A DNA stretch of 64,000 nucleotides from Bacillota bacterium (GCA_023401925.1 JAEXDA010000043.1:464648-528647); one strand, 5' to 3'; shown: positions 25,438-35,287, counted from the first letter of the stretch. Notes: generated by a model not told the origin, from the letters alone. Program-made: numbers and translations.

Positions 25438-26451
25438 ATGGTAAAAATACTCTGTATTGTGCAAACAATGGTTCCTTCTACTGAAATTTCAATAATTCGG
25501 CCATTCACTTACTTGGAACAACAACAAGAAATCGTTTGGGAATTAGTAAAGGAGGATTCTTTTAAACCGGAGCTGCTGGATCAAGTTAATATTGTAGTTC
25601 TTCATCGGAATTGTCATCCCAACTGCGGGGCTATCGTTAATATGATAAAAGCGGTCAATATTCCGATCATTTATGAAATTGATGATAATTATTTTGAAAT
25701 GCCCGAAAGTTTGCCTATTGGACGGTATATGCGTAATCCTTATATTGTTCAAACTCTGGAGCACATATTGCGGTCAGCCAGTATTGTAAAAATAGGTTCC
25801 CCAGAGTTACTGCCATTGGTTTCAAAATATAATCAAAAAGCAGTTTTCCACCCTTACGCTGTGGATTTGACAATACTGGACAATATTTCGCGCCGCCAAA
25901 ATAATTACTTGACAATTGGTTATGCCGGTACTGTTTACCATTATCAGGACTTTAAATTTGTTAGCGAAGCCATTCTCAGGCTTGCTAAAGAGTTTCCGAA
26001 AATTGGCTGGGATTTTATCGGTTGCTTGCCGGAAGAGTTGAAACAATTATCCAATCATGCTTTTACACCATTCATCTCAAATTATACTGCATTTTTGCAA
26101 AATCTTTTCTGGAGAGGCTGGCAGATTGGATTATGCCCGATTTTGGATCTTCCGCATAACCGTTGTAAAACTGATAATAAATTCCGCGAATACAGCGCCT
26201 GTCAAATTGCCGGCGTGTATTCCAAAATACCCCCTTATTCCAGTGTCGTCAATCAACAAAATACAGGTCTGCTTGTTGATAATACCGAGAAAGATTGGTA
26301 TGAAGCAGTTAAACTACTAATTACCAATGAAAAATTGCGGGTTCAAATTGCAGACAAAGCTAGAAAATGGGTGGAACAAGAACGTTCAATACCGGTAGTA
26401 GCAAAACGGTGGCTGGAACTCTTTCAGCAACTATTACCCAAAAATTATTAA
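25438..26451 (+). CDS. GT-B glycosyltransferase (GT4-like), paralogue of 20721
   Basis: A 337-residue transferase aligned over its length with the gene at 20721 (YEIDDNYFEMP near residue 80, IGSPELLPL, IGYAGTVYHYQD, WDFIGCLPEEL, NKFREYSACQIAGVYSKIPPYSSVV). AGAGGGC stands 9 bases before the ATG. It is the first gene of a plus-strand run with three tandem GT-B-like genes and a cytidylyltransferase. Confidence 0.78.
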   Translation: MVKILCIVQTMVPSTEISIIRPFTYLEQQQEIVWELVKEDSFKPELLDQVNIVVLHRNCHPNCGAIVNMIKAVNIPIIYEIDDNYFEMPESLPIGRYMRNPYIVQTLEHILRSASIVKIGSPELLPLVSKYNQKAVFHPYAVDLTILDNISRRQNNYLTIGYAGTVYHYQDFKFVSEAILRLAKEFPKIGWDFIGCLPEELKQLSNHAFTPFISNYTAFLQNLFWRGWQIGLCPILDLPHNRCKTDNKFREYSACQIAGVYSKIPPYSSVVNQQNTGLLVDNTEKDWYEAVKLLITNEKLRVQIADKARKWVEQERSIPVVAKRWLELFQQLLPKNY

Positions 26452-26472
26452 AATCCCTGAAAGGCAGTCAAC

Positions 26473-27888
26473 ATGGATAGGGAAACTATTATTTATGGCA
26501 CCATCTTGCACCAATTTTTCGCTCGTTTTCAAAGTGTTCAGCACCATAAGGTACCTATATGCAAATATCTCTATTATCCGTTTTTATATTACGCCATGAA
26601 CAAGACGAATTTGATCCAGGCTCTTGAAAAGACAACGGATTTTCAAAATGAAAGCACTCAATTCGATCCAGTTACCATTTATGAATGGTTTGATGAACCT
26701 TATGCTTACGACCCTCATCCGAATGGCATCGTTTTAATGCGGGGCGGTTTTGGAGATATTGCTTCCTTGTTTTTGCCCAAGGAACGCTTTGTGCTTTTAA
26801 GTCCCAATCAAGCGGAAGTTGACCTGATCAAACTAAACCGGCCTGATTTAATTGCTCATAACATCGAGACTTTTTACCATCCAAATATACCGGCTGTTGA
26901 ATTGTGCAGCAATCAAATAAAAACACTCATTGAAAAAAATAAAAATGATCCGTTGTTTGGAAGCGAAGATTTTCTTCGATGGTTTCAAAGTCAAATCCCT
27001 GGAGCCATCCAAGTGTTGGATGCAGTGCAATCAATATTTGAAACCAATAATATTGGGATGGCGCTGACGATATCCTCCATTGTCTGGATGGATAGCGCTC
27101 TTAATCTAATAGCCAAAGCCAATCATATCCCTTCAGTTACTTTGCAACACGGCTTAATTCTGGAAAGGGATCTCTTTTGCCATATTCCAATCATCGCCAC
27201 AAAAAAGATGGTTTGGGGAAAAGCCATTCAACAATGGTATCAAAAACATGGTTATCCCGAATCCAGAGTTTCCGTAGTCGGTTCACCCCGTTTTGATGTA
27301 ATTTCTAATCGGAAATGGTGCGGCAAAGAACGGCTTTGCCAGATGTTGGAGATTAATCCCGGAAAAAAGATCGCAGTTTATGCAACCGGCACTGACAAAG
27401 AAACGATTGTTCCGATTGTTGTCAAAGGATTGGAAAATATTCAAGAGTTGTTTCTGGTCATATTATTACATCCCAGTGAAAGCGCGTTGGTTTCTCAATA
27501 CCAGGAATTGGCCGGAAATTCTCCGTTTTGCAAAGTGGTCCAGTTTGGTCATATCACCCTGTATGACGCGCTAAGCGGAGCCGATTTTTTCATCACCCAT
27601 TGTTCAACAGCAGGATTGGAAGCAATGCTCTTTAAACTTCCTGTAATAACCATTGAACCATCCCTGCCCCCATTTTCCTACGGAGAATTGGGAGCCTCGA
27701 TCCCAGTTACCAACTCAGACCAACTTCATCAGACGGCGAACCGGTTAATAAACGATGAAGCTTATAGGAGCAGCACGATCAGCCAATATCAGCAATTTCT
27801 CTCCGAATATTGCATTCCGGACGGTTCAGCGTCAAAGCGGCTTTTTGAAGAAGTCGAAAAACTTTGTCAAACCGGAGGAATCACCTAA
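26473..27888 (+). CDS. GT-B-like glycosyltransferase, tandem copy 1
   Basis: A 471-residue cytoplasmic protein, first of three tandem paralogues. Conserved blocks shared by all copies: DEPYAYDPHP (74-83), RGGFGD (90-95, like the first glycine loop of GT-B enzymes), SPNQAEVDLIKLNRPDL (110-126), TLQHG (223-227), GSPRFD (270-275), LLHP (331-334), a STAGLEAM segment (378-385) and IEP (394-396). The TLQHG/HP/E layout recalls capsule enzymes such as Kdo or polysialic acid transferases, and a CMP-sugar synthetase gene follows the cluster; transfer of a CMP-nonulosonate is an inference. Family not firmly recognised. Confidence 0.65.
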   Translation: MDRETIIYGTILHQFFARFQSVQHHKVPICKYLYYPFLYYAMNKTNLIQALEKTTDFQNESTQFDPVTIYEWFDEPYAYDPHPNGIVLMRGGFGDIASLFLPKERFVLLSPNQAEVDLIKLNRPDLIAHNIETFYHPNIPAVELCSNQIKTLIEKNKNDPLFGSEDFLRWFQSQIPGAIQVLDAVQSIFETNNIGMALTISSIVWMDSALNLIAKANHIPSVTLQHGLILERDLFCHIPIIATKKMVWGKAIQQWYQKHGYPESRVSVVGSPRFDVISNRKWCGKERLCQMLEINPGKKIAVYATGTDKETIVPIVVKGLENIQELFLVILLHPSESALVSQYQELAGNSPFCKVVQFGHITLYDALSGADFFITHCSTAGLEAMLFKLPVITIEPSLPPFSYGELGASIPVTNSDQLHQTANRLINDEAYRSSTISQYQQFLSEYCIPDGSASKRLFEEVEKLCQTGGIT

Positions 27889-27911
27889 ACTCTCCTAAAA
27901 AAGGTGAAAAA

Positions 27912-29315
27912 ATGAACGAACAAAATGCTTTTTATGCTGTACTACTCCCTCGATTTTTTAGAATTTTTCAGAATGTCACCTATCATGGTGTTTCCATTTG
28001 TAAATATACTTACTATCAATTTATCAGTAATTGGAATATAGATTGGGCCAAAGAAAATCTACCCTATTTAGAAGCTGAAATGGGCAGGGTAAAAGATTCA
28101 CTCGTCTATAGTTGGTCCGACGAACCCTATGTCTATGACCCCCACCCCGAGGGCGTTATCATCATGCGGGGCGGTTTTGGAGATATTGCTTCATTATATT
28201 TTCCAAGCGAACGTTACTTTCTTTTAAGTCCGAGTCAGGCCGAAGTTGATCTTATCAAAATCAACCGTCCCGATCTGGTTTCCCATAGTATTACTGATTA
28301 CTACAAAGAGAATCCTAAAGCGGTTAGAAAATTATTAGGGCAGGTTACAGAAATAATAAATGAGCAAAAGGATGATCCCATTTTTGGAAGTACAAAACTG
28401 CTCCAATGGTTTCAAGATAAAATCCCGGAAATCGTTCGTACGTTTGATGCCATTCAGTCGTTATTTAAAATGGTCAATGTCGCTGCCGTATTAACCGTTT
28501 CATCCATTTATTCGATGGACGGCGCTTTAAATCTTTACGCCAGAGCCAATCGTATTCCATCGTTCACATTACAACATGGTATCATGGCCGAACATGATCT
28601 ATTTGGTCATCTTCCAATTTTTGCCACAAAAAAGATGGTTTGGGGAAAAGCTTTTTCGGAATTTTACCGGAAATTCGGATATCCAAAATCACGAACATCG
28701 GTCATCGGGTCGCCACGTTTTGATATTATTTTTAACCAAAAGTGGTATGGCCGAGAGAAGCTTTGTCAAATGGCCGGGATTGACCCATCAAAAAAAATAA
28801 TTATTTACGCAGCACAAATTTTCTTTTATAACCAAACCATTGGTCCAATGATTTTAGAAGGATTGAAATCCATCCCAGATGTTTTTTTATTCATCCTTTT
28901 GCATCCCGGTGACAATCCTTCACCCCATGAGCAGTTAATTCAAGGTTATAACAACTGCAAAGTGGTCCGTTTCGGTCATATAAGTCTTTACGATGCGTTA
29001 AGCGGCGCCGACTTCTTTATGACTTATTACTCAACAGCAGCTTTGGAAGCAATGCTCTTTAAAATTCCTGTTATAACGGTGGAACCGACTGCTCCCACCT
29101 TTTCATTTGGCGATTTGGGCGCTTCATTAAAAGTTACCAATGCAGCTGAACTGAACCAAGTAATTTCACGCTTGCTTTCTGATGAAACTTATCGAACCCA
29201 TGCAGTAAATCGTTATCAGGAATTTTTATACGGATATTGCCTTCCTGACGGTTTAGCCGGTAAACGGCTATTTGATGAAATCGAAGCCCTTTGCCATTCT
29301 GGGGGAATCTTATAA
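27912..29315 (+). CDS. GT-B-like glycosyltransferase, tandem copy 2
   Basis: A 467-residue paralogue of the preceding gene, starting MNEQNAFYAVLLPRFF at ATG 27912 after AAAAGGTGAAAA; the frame opens further upstream inside copy 1 but without a site. All conserved blocks are kept (RGGFGD, SPSQAEVDLIKINRPDL, TLQHG, GSPRFD, LLHP, STAALEAM, VEP). The N-terminal 60 residues (VSICKYTYYQ and following) are the most variable part and may set acceptor specificity. Confidence 0.65.
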   Translation: MNEQNAFYAVLLPRFFRIFQNVTYHGVSICKYTYYQFISNWNIDWAKENLPYLEAEMGRVKDSLVYSWSDEPYVYDPHPEGVIIMRGGFGDIASLYFPSERYFLLSPSQAEVDLIKINRPDLVSHSITDYYKENPKAVRKLLGQVTEIINEQKDDPIFGSTKLLQWFQDKIPEIVRTFDAIQSLFKMVNVAAVLTVSSIYSMDGALNLYARANRIPSFTLQHGIMAEHDLFGHLPIFATKKMVWGKAFSEFYRKFGYPKSRTSVIGSPRFDIIFNQKWYGREKLCQMAGIDPSKKIIIYAAQIFFYNQTIGPMILEGLKSIPDVFLFILLHPGDNPSPHEQLIQGYNNCKVVRFGHISLYDALSGADFFMTYYSTAALEAMLFKIPVITVEPTAPTFSFGDLGASLKVTNAAELNQVISRLLSDETYRTHAVNRYQEFLYGYCLPDGLAGKRLFDEIEALCHSGGIL

Positions 29316-29328
29316 GAAGGAGTAAACA

Positions 29329-30732
29329 ATGGACGAACAAAATGCCCTAAATAGTATTGCATTAAGCCAGTTTTTCAATTGTTTTCAACACATTCGCTAC
29401 CGCGATGTATCCATTTGCAAATTCGTTTATCGAGATATCATGACCCATTGGACTCCCGGTTGGATCAAAGAGAACCATCCCGATTGGGAAAAGAAAATCT
29501 CGCAGTTAAAAGAGGCAGAAATATATGAGTGGGCAGATGAGCCTTATAGTTACGATCCTCATCCCGATAGTATTATTTTAATGAGAGGAGGATTTGGCGA
29601 TTTAGCTTCTTTATTTTTGAAACCCAACCGCTTCTTCTTGATAAGTCCCAGTAAGGCTGAGGTCGATTTGATTAAACTCAACCGCCCGGATTTGGTTTCC
29701 CATAATATTGCCGATTATTACCGGGAAAATTCTCAGGCGATCGAGAAATTAATTCGTCAGATCGTTGAAACAACCAATGACCGGGAGAATTTCATCTTTC
29801 CTGGAATTATTGAATTATCGAATTGGGTTCAAAAGAGAGTTCCTGATATTGTCCGGATCTTGGATGCAGTATACTTACTATTCGAAGCGATGAATATTGG
29901 AGCTGTATTGACTGTATCATCCACTTATTCGATGGATGGAGCGCTAAATATGGTAGCTAAAGCAAAACATATCCCATCGTTAACCCTACAACATGGTTTA
30001 ATAGCCGAAAGGGATCTCTTTGCGCATATTCCCATATTCACCACAAAAAAAATGGTTTGGGGAAACGCCATTGGTAAATGGTATCAAAAATTCGGCTATC
30101 CTGAATCCAGACTCTCGGTTATCGGCTCACCCCGTTTTGATATTATTTTTAACCGGGATTGGTGTGGAAAAGAAAAACTCCATATGATGCTGGGAATCGA
30201 CCCATCGATAAAAGTCGTTATTTATGGAGCTGATATTATACGGATAGATGAATTAATAGTCCCGGTTTTGCTGGAAGGATTACGATCCCTTCCCGGTGTT
30301 TATTTGGTCATGTTGCAGCATCCCGGAGAAAATCCGGAACCCCATGAAAAATTAGCCGCAGGATACCCCCATGGCAAAGTGGTGCGATTCGGCCACATTA
30401 GCCTTTATGACGCTTTGAGTGGAGCTGATCTTTTCATTACCAGTTTTTCCACTTCGGCACTTGAAGCCATGTTTTTTAAACTTCCGGTGGTAACAATCGA
30501 ACCGACTCCACCCACTTTTTCATTTGGAGATTTGGGAGCTTCCCTCAAAGTAACCAATGCTGCCGAACTTAACCAAACAGTAAAACAACTTCTCAGCGAT
30601 CCGGACTTCAAGGATCAAGCGGTTCAACGCTACCAAGATTTTCTTCTCCAATATTGCATTCCGGACGGCCTGGCTTCCAAACGACTTTTCGAGGAAGTAG
30701 CAAATCTTTGTCGCAACGGAGGAATTGCCTGA
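29329..30732 (+). CDS. GT-B-like glycosyltransferase, tandem copy 3
   Basis: A 467-residue paralogue of the two preceding genes, beginning MDEQNALNSIALSQFF after AAGAAGGAG. It retains RGGFGD, SPSKAEVDLIKLNRPDL, TLQHG, GSPRFD, QHPGENP, STSALEAM and IEP. Copies 2 and 3 look closer to each other than to copy 1 (both have DLGASLKVTNAAELNQ). Thirteen bases separate it from copy 2 and 14 bases separate it from the cytidylyltransferase, so all are one transcript. Confidence 0.65.
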   Translation: MDEQNALNSIALSQFFNCFQHIRYRDVSICKFVYRDIMTHWTPGWIKENHPDWEKKISQLKEAEIYEWADEPYSYDPHPDSIILMRGGFGDLASLFLKPNRFFLISPSKAEVDLIKLNRPDLVSHNIADYYRENSQAIEKLIRQIVETTNDRENFIFPGIIELSNWVQKRVPDIVRILDAVYLLFEAMNIGAVLTVSSTYSMDGALNMVAKAKHIPSLTLQHGLIAERDLFAHIPIFTTKKMVWGNAIGKWYQKFGYPESRLSVIGSPRFDIIFNRDWCGKEKLHMMLGIDPSIKVVIYGADIIRIDELIVPVLLEGLRSLPGVYLVMLQHPGENPEPHEKLAAGYPHGKVVRFGHISLYDALSGADLFITSFSTSALEAMFFKLPVVTIEPTPPTFSFGDLGASLKVTNAAELNQTVKQLLSDPDFKDQAVQRYQDFLLQYCIPDGLASKRLFEEVANLCRNGGIA

Positions 30733-30746
30733 AAGGAGCGTTTTAA

Positions 30747-31427
30747 TTGACCAAACTCAAACATCAATTATTGGCCGTCATCCCGGCCCGGGCCGGATCG
30801 AAACGAATACCCGGCAAAAATATAAAACCTCTTGCCGGCAAACCTCTCGTTGTCTATAGCATCGAATGCGCCCTCAACAGCCCAAGTGTTTCGCGAGTCA
30901 TTGTTTCCACCGATTCCCCGGCGATTCGGGAACTTTCCCTTAAATCCGGAGCCAGTGCCCCTTTTTTACGTCCCAGGGAGCTGGCTGGGGATAATATACC
31001 GACAATGGATGTTATCTTACACACTCTTGATTATTTGCGAAATGTTGAAAAAGAATTTTATGAATTTTTAATTTTACTGGAACCGACCTCTCCCTTTCGT
31101 ACGGTAGCCGACTTAGAAAATGCTTTTCAACTGCTGCGTTCTTCCGGAGCCGACAGCATAGTGGGCTTGGCTCAGACACCGGTAAAAAGCGACTGCTTGA
31201 CAACGATTGAAAACAAGATTGTCAAGCCTCTCCTGACAAATGCCACTCAATTGTATAAAATAAACGGGGCCATTTATATTTCCCGTATCGAGTTTATATT
31301 AACAAGCGGAAAATTGTTGGGTGATAACACGATTCCGTATTTCATGCCGGATTTACAATCGATTGACATTGACACATTTGAAGATCTTCAACTGGCGGAA
31401 ATGTTGATGCAAAAAAACTTGAAGTAA
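30747..31427 (+). CDS. acylneuraminate/nonulosonate cytidylyltransferase
   Basis: A 226-residue CMP-sugar synthetase of the NeuA/LegF/PseF group: VIPARAGSKRIPGKNIKPLAGKPL at the N-terminus is the CTP loop, followed by VIVSTDSPAI, LLEPTSPFR and the C-terminal IDIDTFEDLQLAE acid pair that binds metal. TTG 30747 follows AAAGGAG. It should activate the acid made by the NeuB-like synthase at 39870. It ends the plus-strand operon after three transferases that may use its product. A second cytidylyltransferase of different sequence lies at 37360. Confidence 0.88.
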   Translation: MTKLKHQLLAVIPARAGSKRIPGKNIKPLAGKPLVVYSIECALNSPSVSRVIVSTDSPAIRELSLKSGASAPFLRPRELAGDNIPTMDVILHTLDYLRNVEKEFYEFLILLEPTSPFRTVADLENAFQLLRSSGADSIVGLAQTPVKSDCLTTIENKIVKPLLTNATQLYKINGAIYISRIEFILTSGKLLGDNTIPYFMPDLQSIDIDTFEDLQLAEMLMQKNLK

Positions 31428-31521
31428 GGGTTGTCAAATAATTCCTCCCCAATGAGTCAATGGTTAACGAATATCACCGCCGGGCAATCGCCGGTTATTC
31501 GGCTCTGTATTCGATAAGGGT

Positions 31522-32181
31522 TTAATTTAAGAAATTTATGGCGCTGCCGAAATCAAGGGCACAACGGCCGAGAGTCCCTCGAATCCAAGACGACAAAATC
31601 AAAGTTGGCATTCCGGCTGATAGGATCGCGATATCAAAATCAATTTGACCCAAATAATCCTTAACCCGGGGAAGATCTTCGAAATAATTCACTTCCGTCT
31701 GTCCAACAATTTCAATATGATTTTTTTCCAATAGGGGAACTAAATTGCCGACATGATTTCCCAGCAGACAAACACGTTTATCCTTTAGGATTTCATATAA
31801 CAATCCTGTATGATGCAATAATCTTCCCGTGTAACTATCACATATCCGCTGGGTTGGTATGGAAAAAGTAGTGAGAAAGGCTTCTGCTTCCGACCAATTT
31901 CCAGTATACAACCGGGCCGGCATGCCAATAATATAAGAACCCATAACGCCATCAAGCATTGCATCCCGGATAGTTGGATCCGAAACGTACTTGAAATAAG
32001 GCTCAATATCTGAAGGCGATGGCCATTTTTCAAACCCGGCACTCCGCCCGAAGGCGAGAAAAATGATTTCGCCATCCCCTAAATTGACATGATTAATGGG
32101 TCTTTTTTCCTCGAAAGCTTGACGAAAAGTTTCTGCCACTTGCTGAGTAGACATTAAACCATTCAAAAGTCTGGATGACAT
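31522..32181 (-). CDS. GT-D fold glycosyltransferase, copy A
   Basis: A 219-residue protein of the GT-D (DUF1792-like) group, recognised by HVNLGDGEIIFLA near residue 30, the GDGE signature of the fold, and CLLGNHVGNLVP and DIAILSAGMP in the C-terminal half. ATG 32181 follows AAAGGGG; this gives exactly the length of its neighbour. GT-D enzymes act in the cytoplasm on protein-bound glycans, for example glucosylation of serine-rich adhesins. It is the last gene of a long minus-strand series from 41224. Confidence 0.8.
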   Translation of the reverse strand: MSSRLLNGLMSTQQVAETFRQAFEEKRPINHVNLGDGEIIFLAFGRSAGFEKWPSPSDIEPYFKYVSDPTIRDAMLDGVMGSYIIGMPARLYTGNWSEAEAFLTTFSIPTQRICDSYTGRLLHHTGLLYEILKDKRVCLLGNHVGNLVPLLEKNHIEIVGQTEVNYFEDLPRVKDYLGQIDFDIAILSAGMPTLILSSWIRGTLGRCALDFGSAINFLN

Positions 32182-32246
32182 TTCCAAACCCCTTTCGGCT
32201 AGCACTTCTTCAATTTCGCTTTAAAAATCACTTACAATCCTTGGAA

Positions 32247-32906
32247 TCAATTTAAATAATGGATCGCACAACCGAAATCAAATGCACAACGGCCTAGAGT
32301 CTTGGTTATCCATGATGACAGAATTAAAGTCGGAATTCCGGCAGAAATTAAAGCCATGTCAAAATCGGTTTTTGCGATACACTCTTTAACCCGTGGAATA
32401 TCTTCAAAATAATTCACTGTGGTATATCCTGCTAGTTCAATTTGATTTTTTTCTAATAAAGGTACTAAATTTGAAACACTGTTTCCTAATAAATAGACCC
32501 GCTTGTTTTTTAGAACTTCATATATCAATCCGGTATTATGTAAAAATCTTCCCATATAACTGTCACAAATCCGCTGCACCGGCACGGAGTAATAATCGAG
32601 AAAAGCTTCTGCTTCCGGCCAGTTTCCGGTATATAATGAAGCCGGCATTCCAATAATATCGGAATGTAAGACTCCATCCAGCACTTCATCCCGGATTTGC
32701 TTGTTCGATTTGTAAATGGCATAGGGATCCAATCCCGAGGGGGATGTGGGGAAGTTTTCGAAACCGGGAATTCGCTGATACGCAAGGAAAATAATTTCCC
32801 CATCCCCCAGATTCACATGATTGATTGGTTTTTTTTCTTCTAAAGCTTGTTGATAACTTTTCGCCACCTCTTGAACAGATAATAAATTATTTAATAGTTT
32901 TAACAC
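32247..32906 (-). CDS. GT-D fold glycosyltransferase, copy B
   Basis: A 219-residue paralogue of the next gene downstream, aligned without gaps over nearly the whole length (HVNLGDGEIIFLAYQR, GMPASLYTGNWPEAEAF, YLLGNSVSNLVPLLEKN, MALISAGIPTLILSSW). GTG 32906 follows GGGGAGG. The pair is a recent tandem duplication; both keep the GDGE motif, so both are probably active with different acceptors or donors. Confidence 0.8.
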   Translation of the reverse strand: MLKLLNNLLSVQEVAKSYQQALEEKKPINHVNLGDGEIIFLAYQRIPGFENFPTSPSGLDPYAIYKSNKQIRDEVLDGVLHSDIIGMPASLYTGNWPEAEAFLDYYSVPVQRICDSYMGRFLHNTGLIYEVLKNKRVYLLGNSVSNLVPLLEKNQIELAGYTTVNYFEDIPRVKECIAKTDFDMALISAGIPTLILSSWITKTLGRCAFDFGCAIHYLN

Positions 32907-32939
32907 TATTGTTCCTCCCCTTTTAATTTCCGAGCAAAT

Positions 32940-33563
32940 TCACCCGAATAGGTAATTGTCAAAATAATCCGCCTGTTTCAAGTCAAGCAATGATAATCTA
33001 TTTTTATCGAGATCGTCAAAAGTCATTTTACTAATTTCTTCTGGCGAAAAGTGCAGCAAATTTTCAGGTGTTCCATAGTGAACAAAACCCAAACCATAAT
33101 CAAAGTCGACTACGAATACCCGGAGATCCCTCCTGGTTGATCGCAAATGAACAATTGTTTTCCAGACATCTCCACTGCAACCGGACTGCATCAATCCAAC
33201 CGTTTTCGGATTACAATCATGCATGACGATGACACCTGTGGAATTCAAATACTGCAGGCAATTTTCAACATCTTGCAATGACTGATGATAGGTATGTAAT
33301 CCGTCAATAAAAGCAAAATCAAGACCTTCGCAACTTAAAATGCCTGCATGATTCGAAAAAAAGTCATCACTGGTGGTTTGATAATATTGAGTGGTCGTTG
33401 AGAGCAAATTTGAAACTTCAGGGGATGGCGTTAATGGATCCACCCCGATTTTAAGTCCGGCTTTGATAAACGTGAATGTTCTTCCGGCAGCCACTCCTAT
33501 TTCCAGATAAGTATTACCTTTGGTCTTATTAAAAGCTTTTTGAATCGCTTCATTTAAAAACAT
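32940..33563 (-). CDS. class I SAM-dependent methyltransferase (Methyltransf_24 type)
   Basis: A 207-residue methyltransferase: TYLEIGVAAGRTFTFI is SAM motif I near residue 18, GLDFAFIDGLHTYHQSLQDVENCLQYL the acidic loop region, and VIVMHDCNPKT the following strand with a metal-type His-Asp. Such enzymes O-methylate sugars in many glycan clusters. AAGGAGAG precedes the ATG. It lies between two SDR genes and the GT-D pair, consistent with methylation of the glycan. Confidence 0.83.
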   Translation of the reverse strand: MFLNEAIQKAFNKTKGNTYLEIGVAAGRTFTFIKAGLKIGVDPLTPSPEVSNLLSTTTQYYQTTSDDFFSNHAGILSCEGLDFAFIDGLHTYHQSLQDVENCLQYLNSTGVIVMHDCNPKTVGLMQSGCSGDVWKTIVHLRSTRRDLRVFVVDFDYGLGFVHYGTPENLLHFSPEEISKMTFDDLDKNRLSLLDLKQADYFDNYLFG

Positions 33564-33658
33564 TTCAATCTCTCCTTATCCCTGCCTTATTTTTGATATT
33601 CTATTCTTTTGCGGTAGAAAAATTGTTGGCCATTTTGCCATATTCAACCATCTTGTGA

Positions 33659-34483
33659 TCACCATATACTCCTCCCCCCGTCAACCACAATGGTTGCTCC
33701 GTTTACATAAGATGAGGCATCGGAGGCCAAAAAAGCGATGGCGCCTTTTAATTCATCAGGTCGAGCCATTCGGGCCATGGGGATCAAAACGTTGACTCTC
33801 GTCAAAAATTCTTCACCCTGCCCGTTGTAAACCCCTCCCGGACAAATCGCATTCGCGCGGACTCCTTTTTCCGGCCAATAAGTGGCTAAATACCGGGTAA
33901 GTCCAAGCAGAGCGGTTTTAATGACTGAATAGGTAATTGGTTTAACAGTTTGGAGCTGTTCCGAAAGGTTATCTTGTTTATAAAGGTTCTGATTGGGAGC
34001 GATGAGCGCCAGATCCGAAGCAATATTAATAATGCTTCCTCCGGAGGAAGCAGCCATGGATGTTCCAAAATATTTCGCGCATAAGAACGAACCGGTTAGG
34101 CCGACCGCTAAATCCCGATTCCATTGATTCAAAGGAAAATTTTCCAAGCGCGAAGTGTTTTGCAATTGATTCGTTTCATCTACTTTCGGATTATTGGCTG
34201 CATTATTAATCAAAATATCGACTCTTCCGAACTTCCGTATGATATCATCACAGGTTTCCCGGACTTGAGATTCTTGCGTAATGTCAGTGGCAAACCCATA
34301 GGCTTGGTTTTCAAATTTTTTTCGTAAATTTTCCACAACATCATTGATTGCAGTTGGATTAAGATCGAGAATTATGGGGATACCGCCAAACTCGCCAATG
34401 GCTTCGGCGTGCTTTTGACCTAAAAATCCCGCCCCGCCGGTAATAATTGCAATTTTCCCTGATAAATCAAATGCATTTTTCAT
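33659..34483 (-). CDS. short-chain dehydrogenase/reductase
   Basis: A 274-residue classical SDR: cofactor loop GGAGFLGQKHA near residue 16, NNAANNPK, catalytic Ser in INIASDLAL, and YSVIK as YxxxK, with the C-terminal ASSYVNGATIVVDGG block. A 12-residue insert around NPKVDETNQLQNTSRL is unusual. ATAGGAGAAG precedes the ATG. It follows another SDR by 27 bases. Substrate unknown; in this cluster it probably reduces or oxidises a sugar or sugar-acid intermediate. Confidence 0.85.
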   Translation of the reverse strand: MKNAFDLSGKIAIITGGAGFLGQKHAEAIGEFGGIPIILDLNPTAINDVVENLRKKFENQAYGFATDITQESQVRETCDDIIRKFGRVDILINNAANNPKVDETNQLQNTSRLENFPLNQWNRDLAVGLTGSFLCAKYFGTSMAASSGGSIINIASDLALIAPNQNLYKQDNLSEQLQTVKPITYSVIKTALLGLTRYLATYWPEKGVRANAICPGGVYNGQGEEFLTRVNVLIPMARMARPDELKGAIAFLASDASSYVNGATIVVDGGRSIW

Positions 34484-34510
34484 GGACTTCTCCTATTGAT
34501 TCCATTCAGA

Positions 34511-35287
34511 TTAAAAAAGGGTTGCGGTCTGTCCCCCGTCAATGACCAAGCAGGCCCCGGTGGTGAAAGATGAGAGCTCGGAAACTAAAAAAAGAACTGC
34601 CGCGGCAATTTCTTCCGGTTTTCCAAACCTCCGCAACGGTACGGCGGTTTCAATAAATTGTTGAATTTTTTCAGGTTCCGCTTTCATTTTTTCTTCCCAT
34701 CTTCCCCCGGAAAAATAAACATTGCCGGGGGCTATGCAATTAACCCTGATACCATCACCCGCCAATTTTCGGGCGAGGTTTTTGGAAAAAGATATTAAGG
34801 CGCTTTTAGCTACGGAGTAATCCGTGGGAGCGCCAGTGGCTTCAATACCGGCTATTGAAGCGACGAATAGAATATTCCCTTGGGATGACTTCAGTAAAGG
34901 ATAAAACTCCCGCGTTGTATTAACAGCCGAATCAAAATTGGTTTGAAAAATTCGCTTGAAATCATCCGGAAGAGGAAGCGGTTCAGAAGAACTTTTTCCG
35001 CTTCCAACATTACAAACCAGGATATCCAAACCGTGCCAGATAATTTCGATTTGTTCCTTGAGTCTTTGAATCGCTTTGATATCTGTAAAATCACACGGCA
35101 AGGCTAACATTGAATTGGGATCAAACTTTTGCCCCAGCTTGATTTGCAATTGATTAAGATCGTTTTGGGAACGGCTGGTCAGAGATACACGGGCTCCTTC
35201 CCTTAAAAATCCTTGGGCTATTGACAGTCCGATTCCACGGGAAGAACCGGTTACCAATACTCGTTTTTCATATAGGTTAAGTTCCAT
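34511..35287 (-). CDS. short-chain dehydrogenase/reductase (FabG-like)
   Basis: A 258-residue classical SDR with VTGSSRGIGLSIAQG, NVGSG, catalytic Ser in ILFVASIAG, YSVAK and a C-terminal SFTTGACLVIDGG. GAGGGG lies 12 bases before the ATG, a little far. First of two adjacent SDRs with a methyltransferase downstream. A repeat-bearing 250-base gap separates it from the VOC gene upstream. Confidence 0.85.
   Translation of the reverse strand: MELNLYEKRVLVTGSSRGIGLSIAQGFLREGARVSLTSRSQNDLNQLQIKLGQKFDPNSMLALPCDFTDIKAIQRLKEQIEIIWHGLDILVCNVGSGKSSSEPLPLPDDFKRIFQTNFDSAVNTTREFYPLLKSSQGNILFVASIAGIEATGAPTDYSVAKSALISFSKNLARKLAGDGIRVNCIAPGNVYFSGGRWEEKMKAEPEKIQQFIETAVPLRRFGKPEEIAAAVLFLVSELSSFTTGACLVIDGGQTATLF

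Noticed and set aside
31463..31490. Hairpin between the converging cytidylyltransferase and GT-D genes
   Set aside because: CGAAT/ATTCG and CCGG pieces can pair only imperfectly and there is no T run, so I do not call a terminator.
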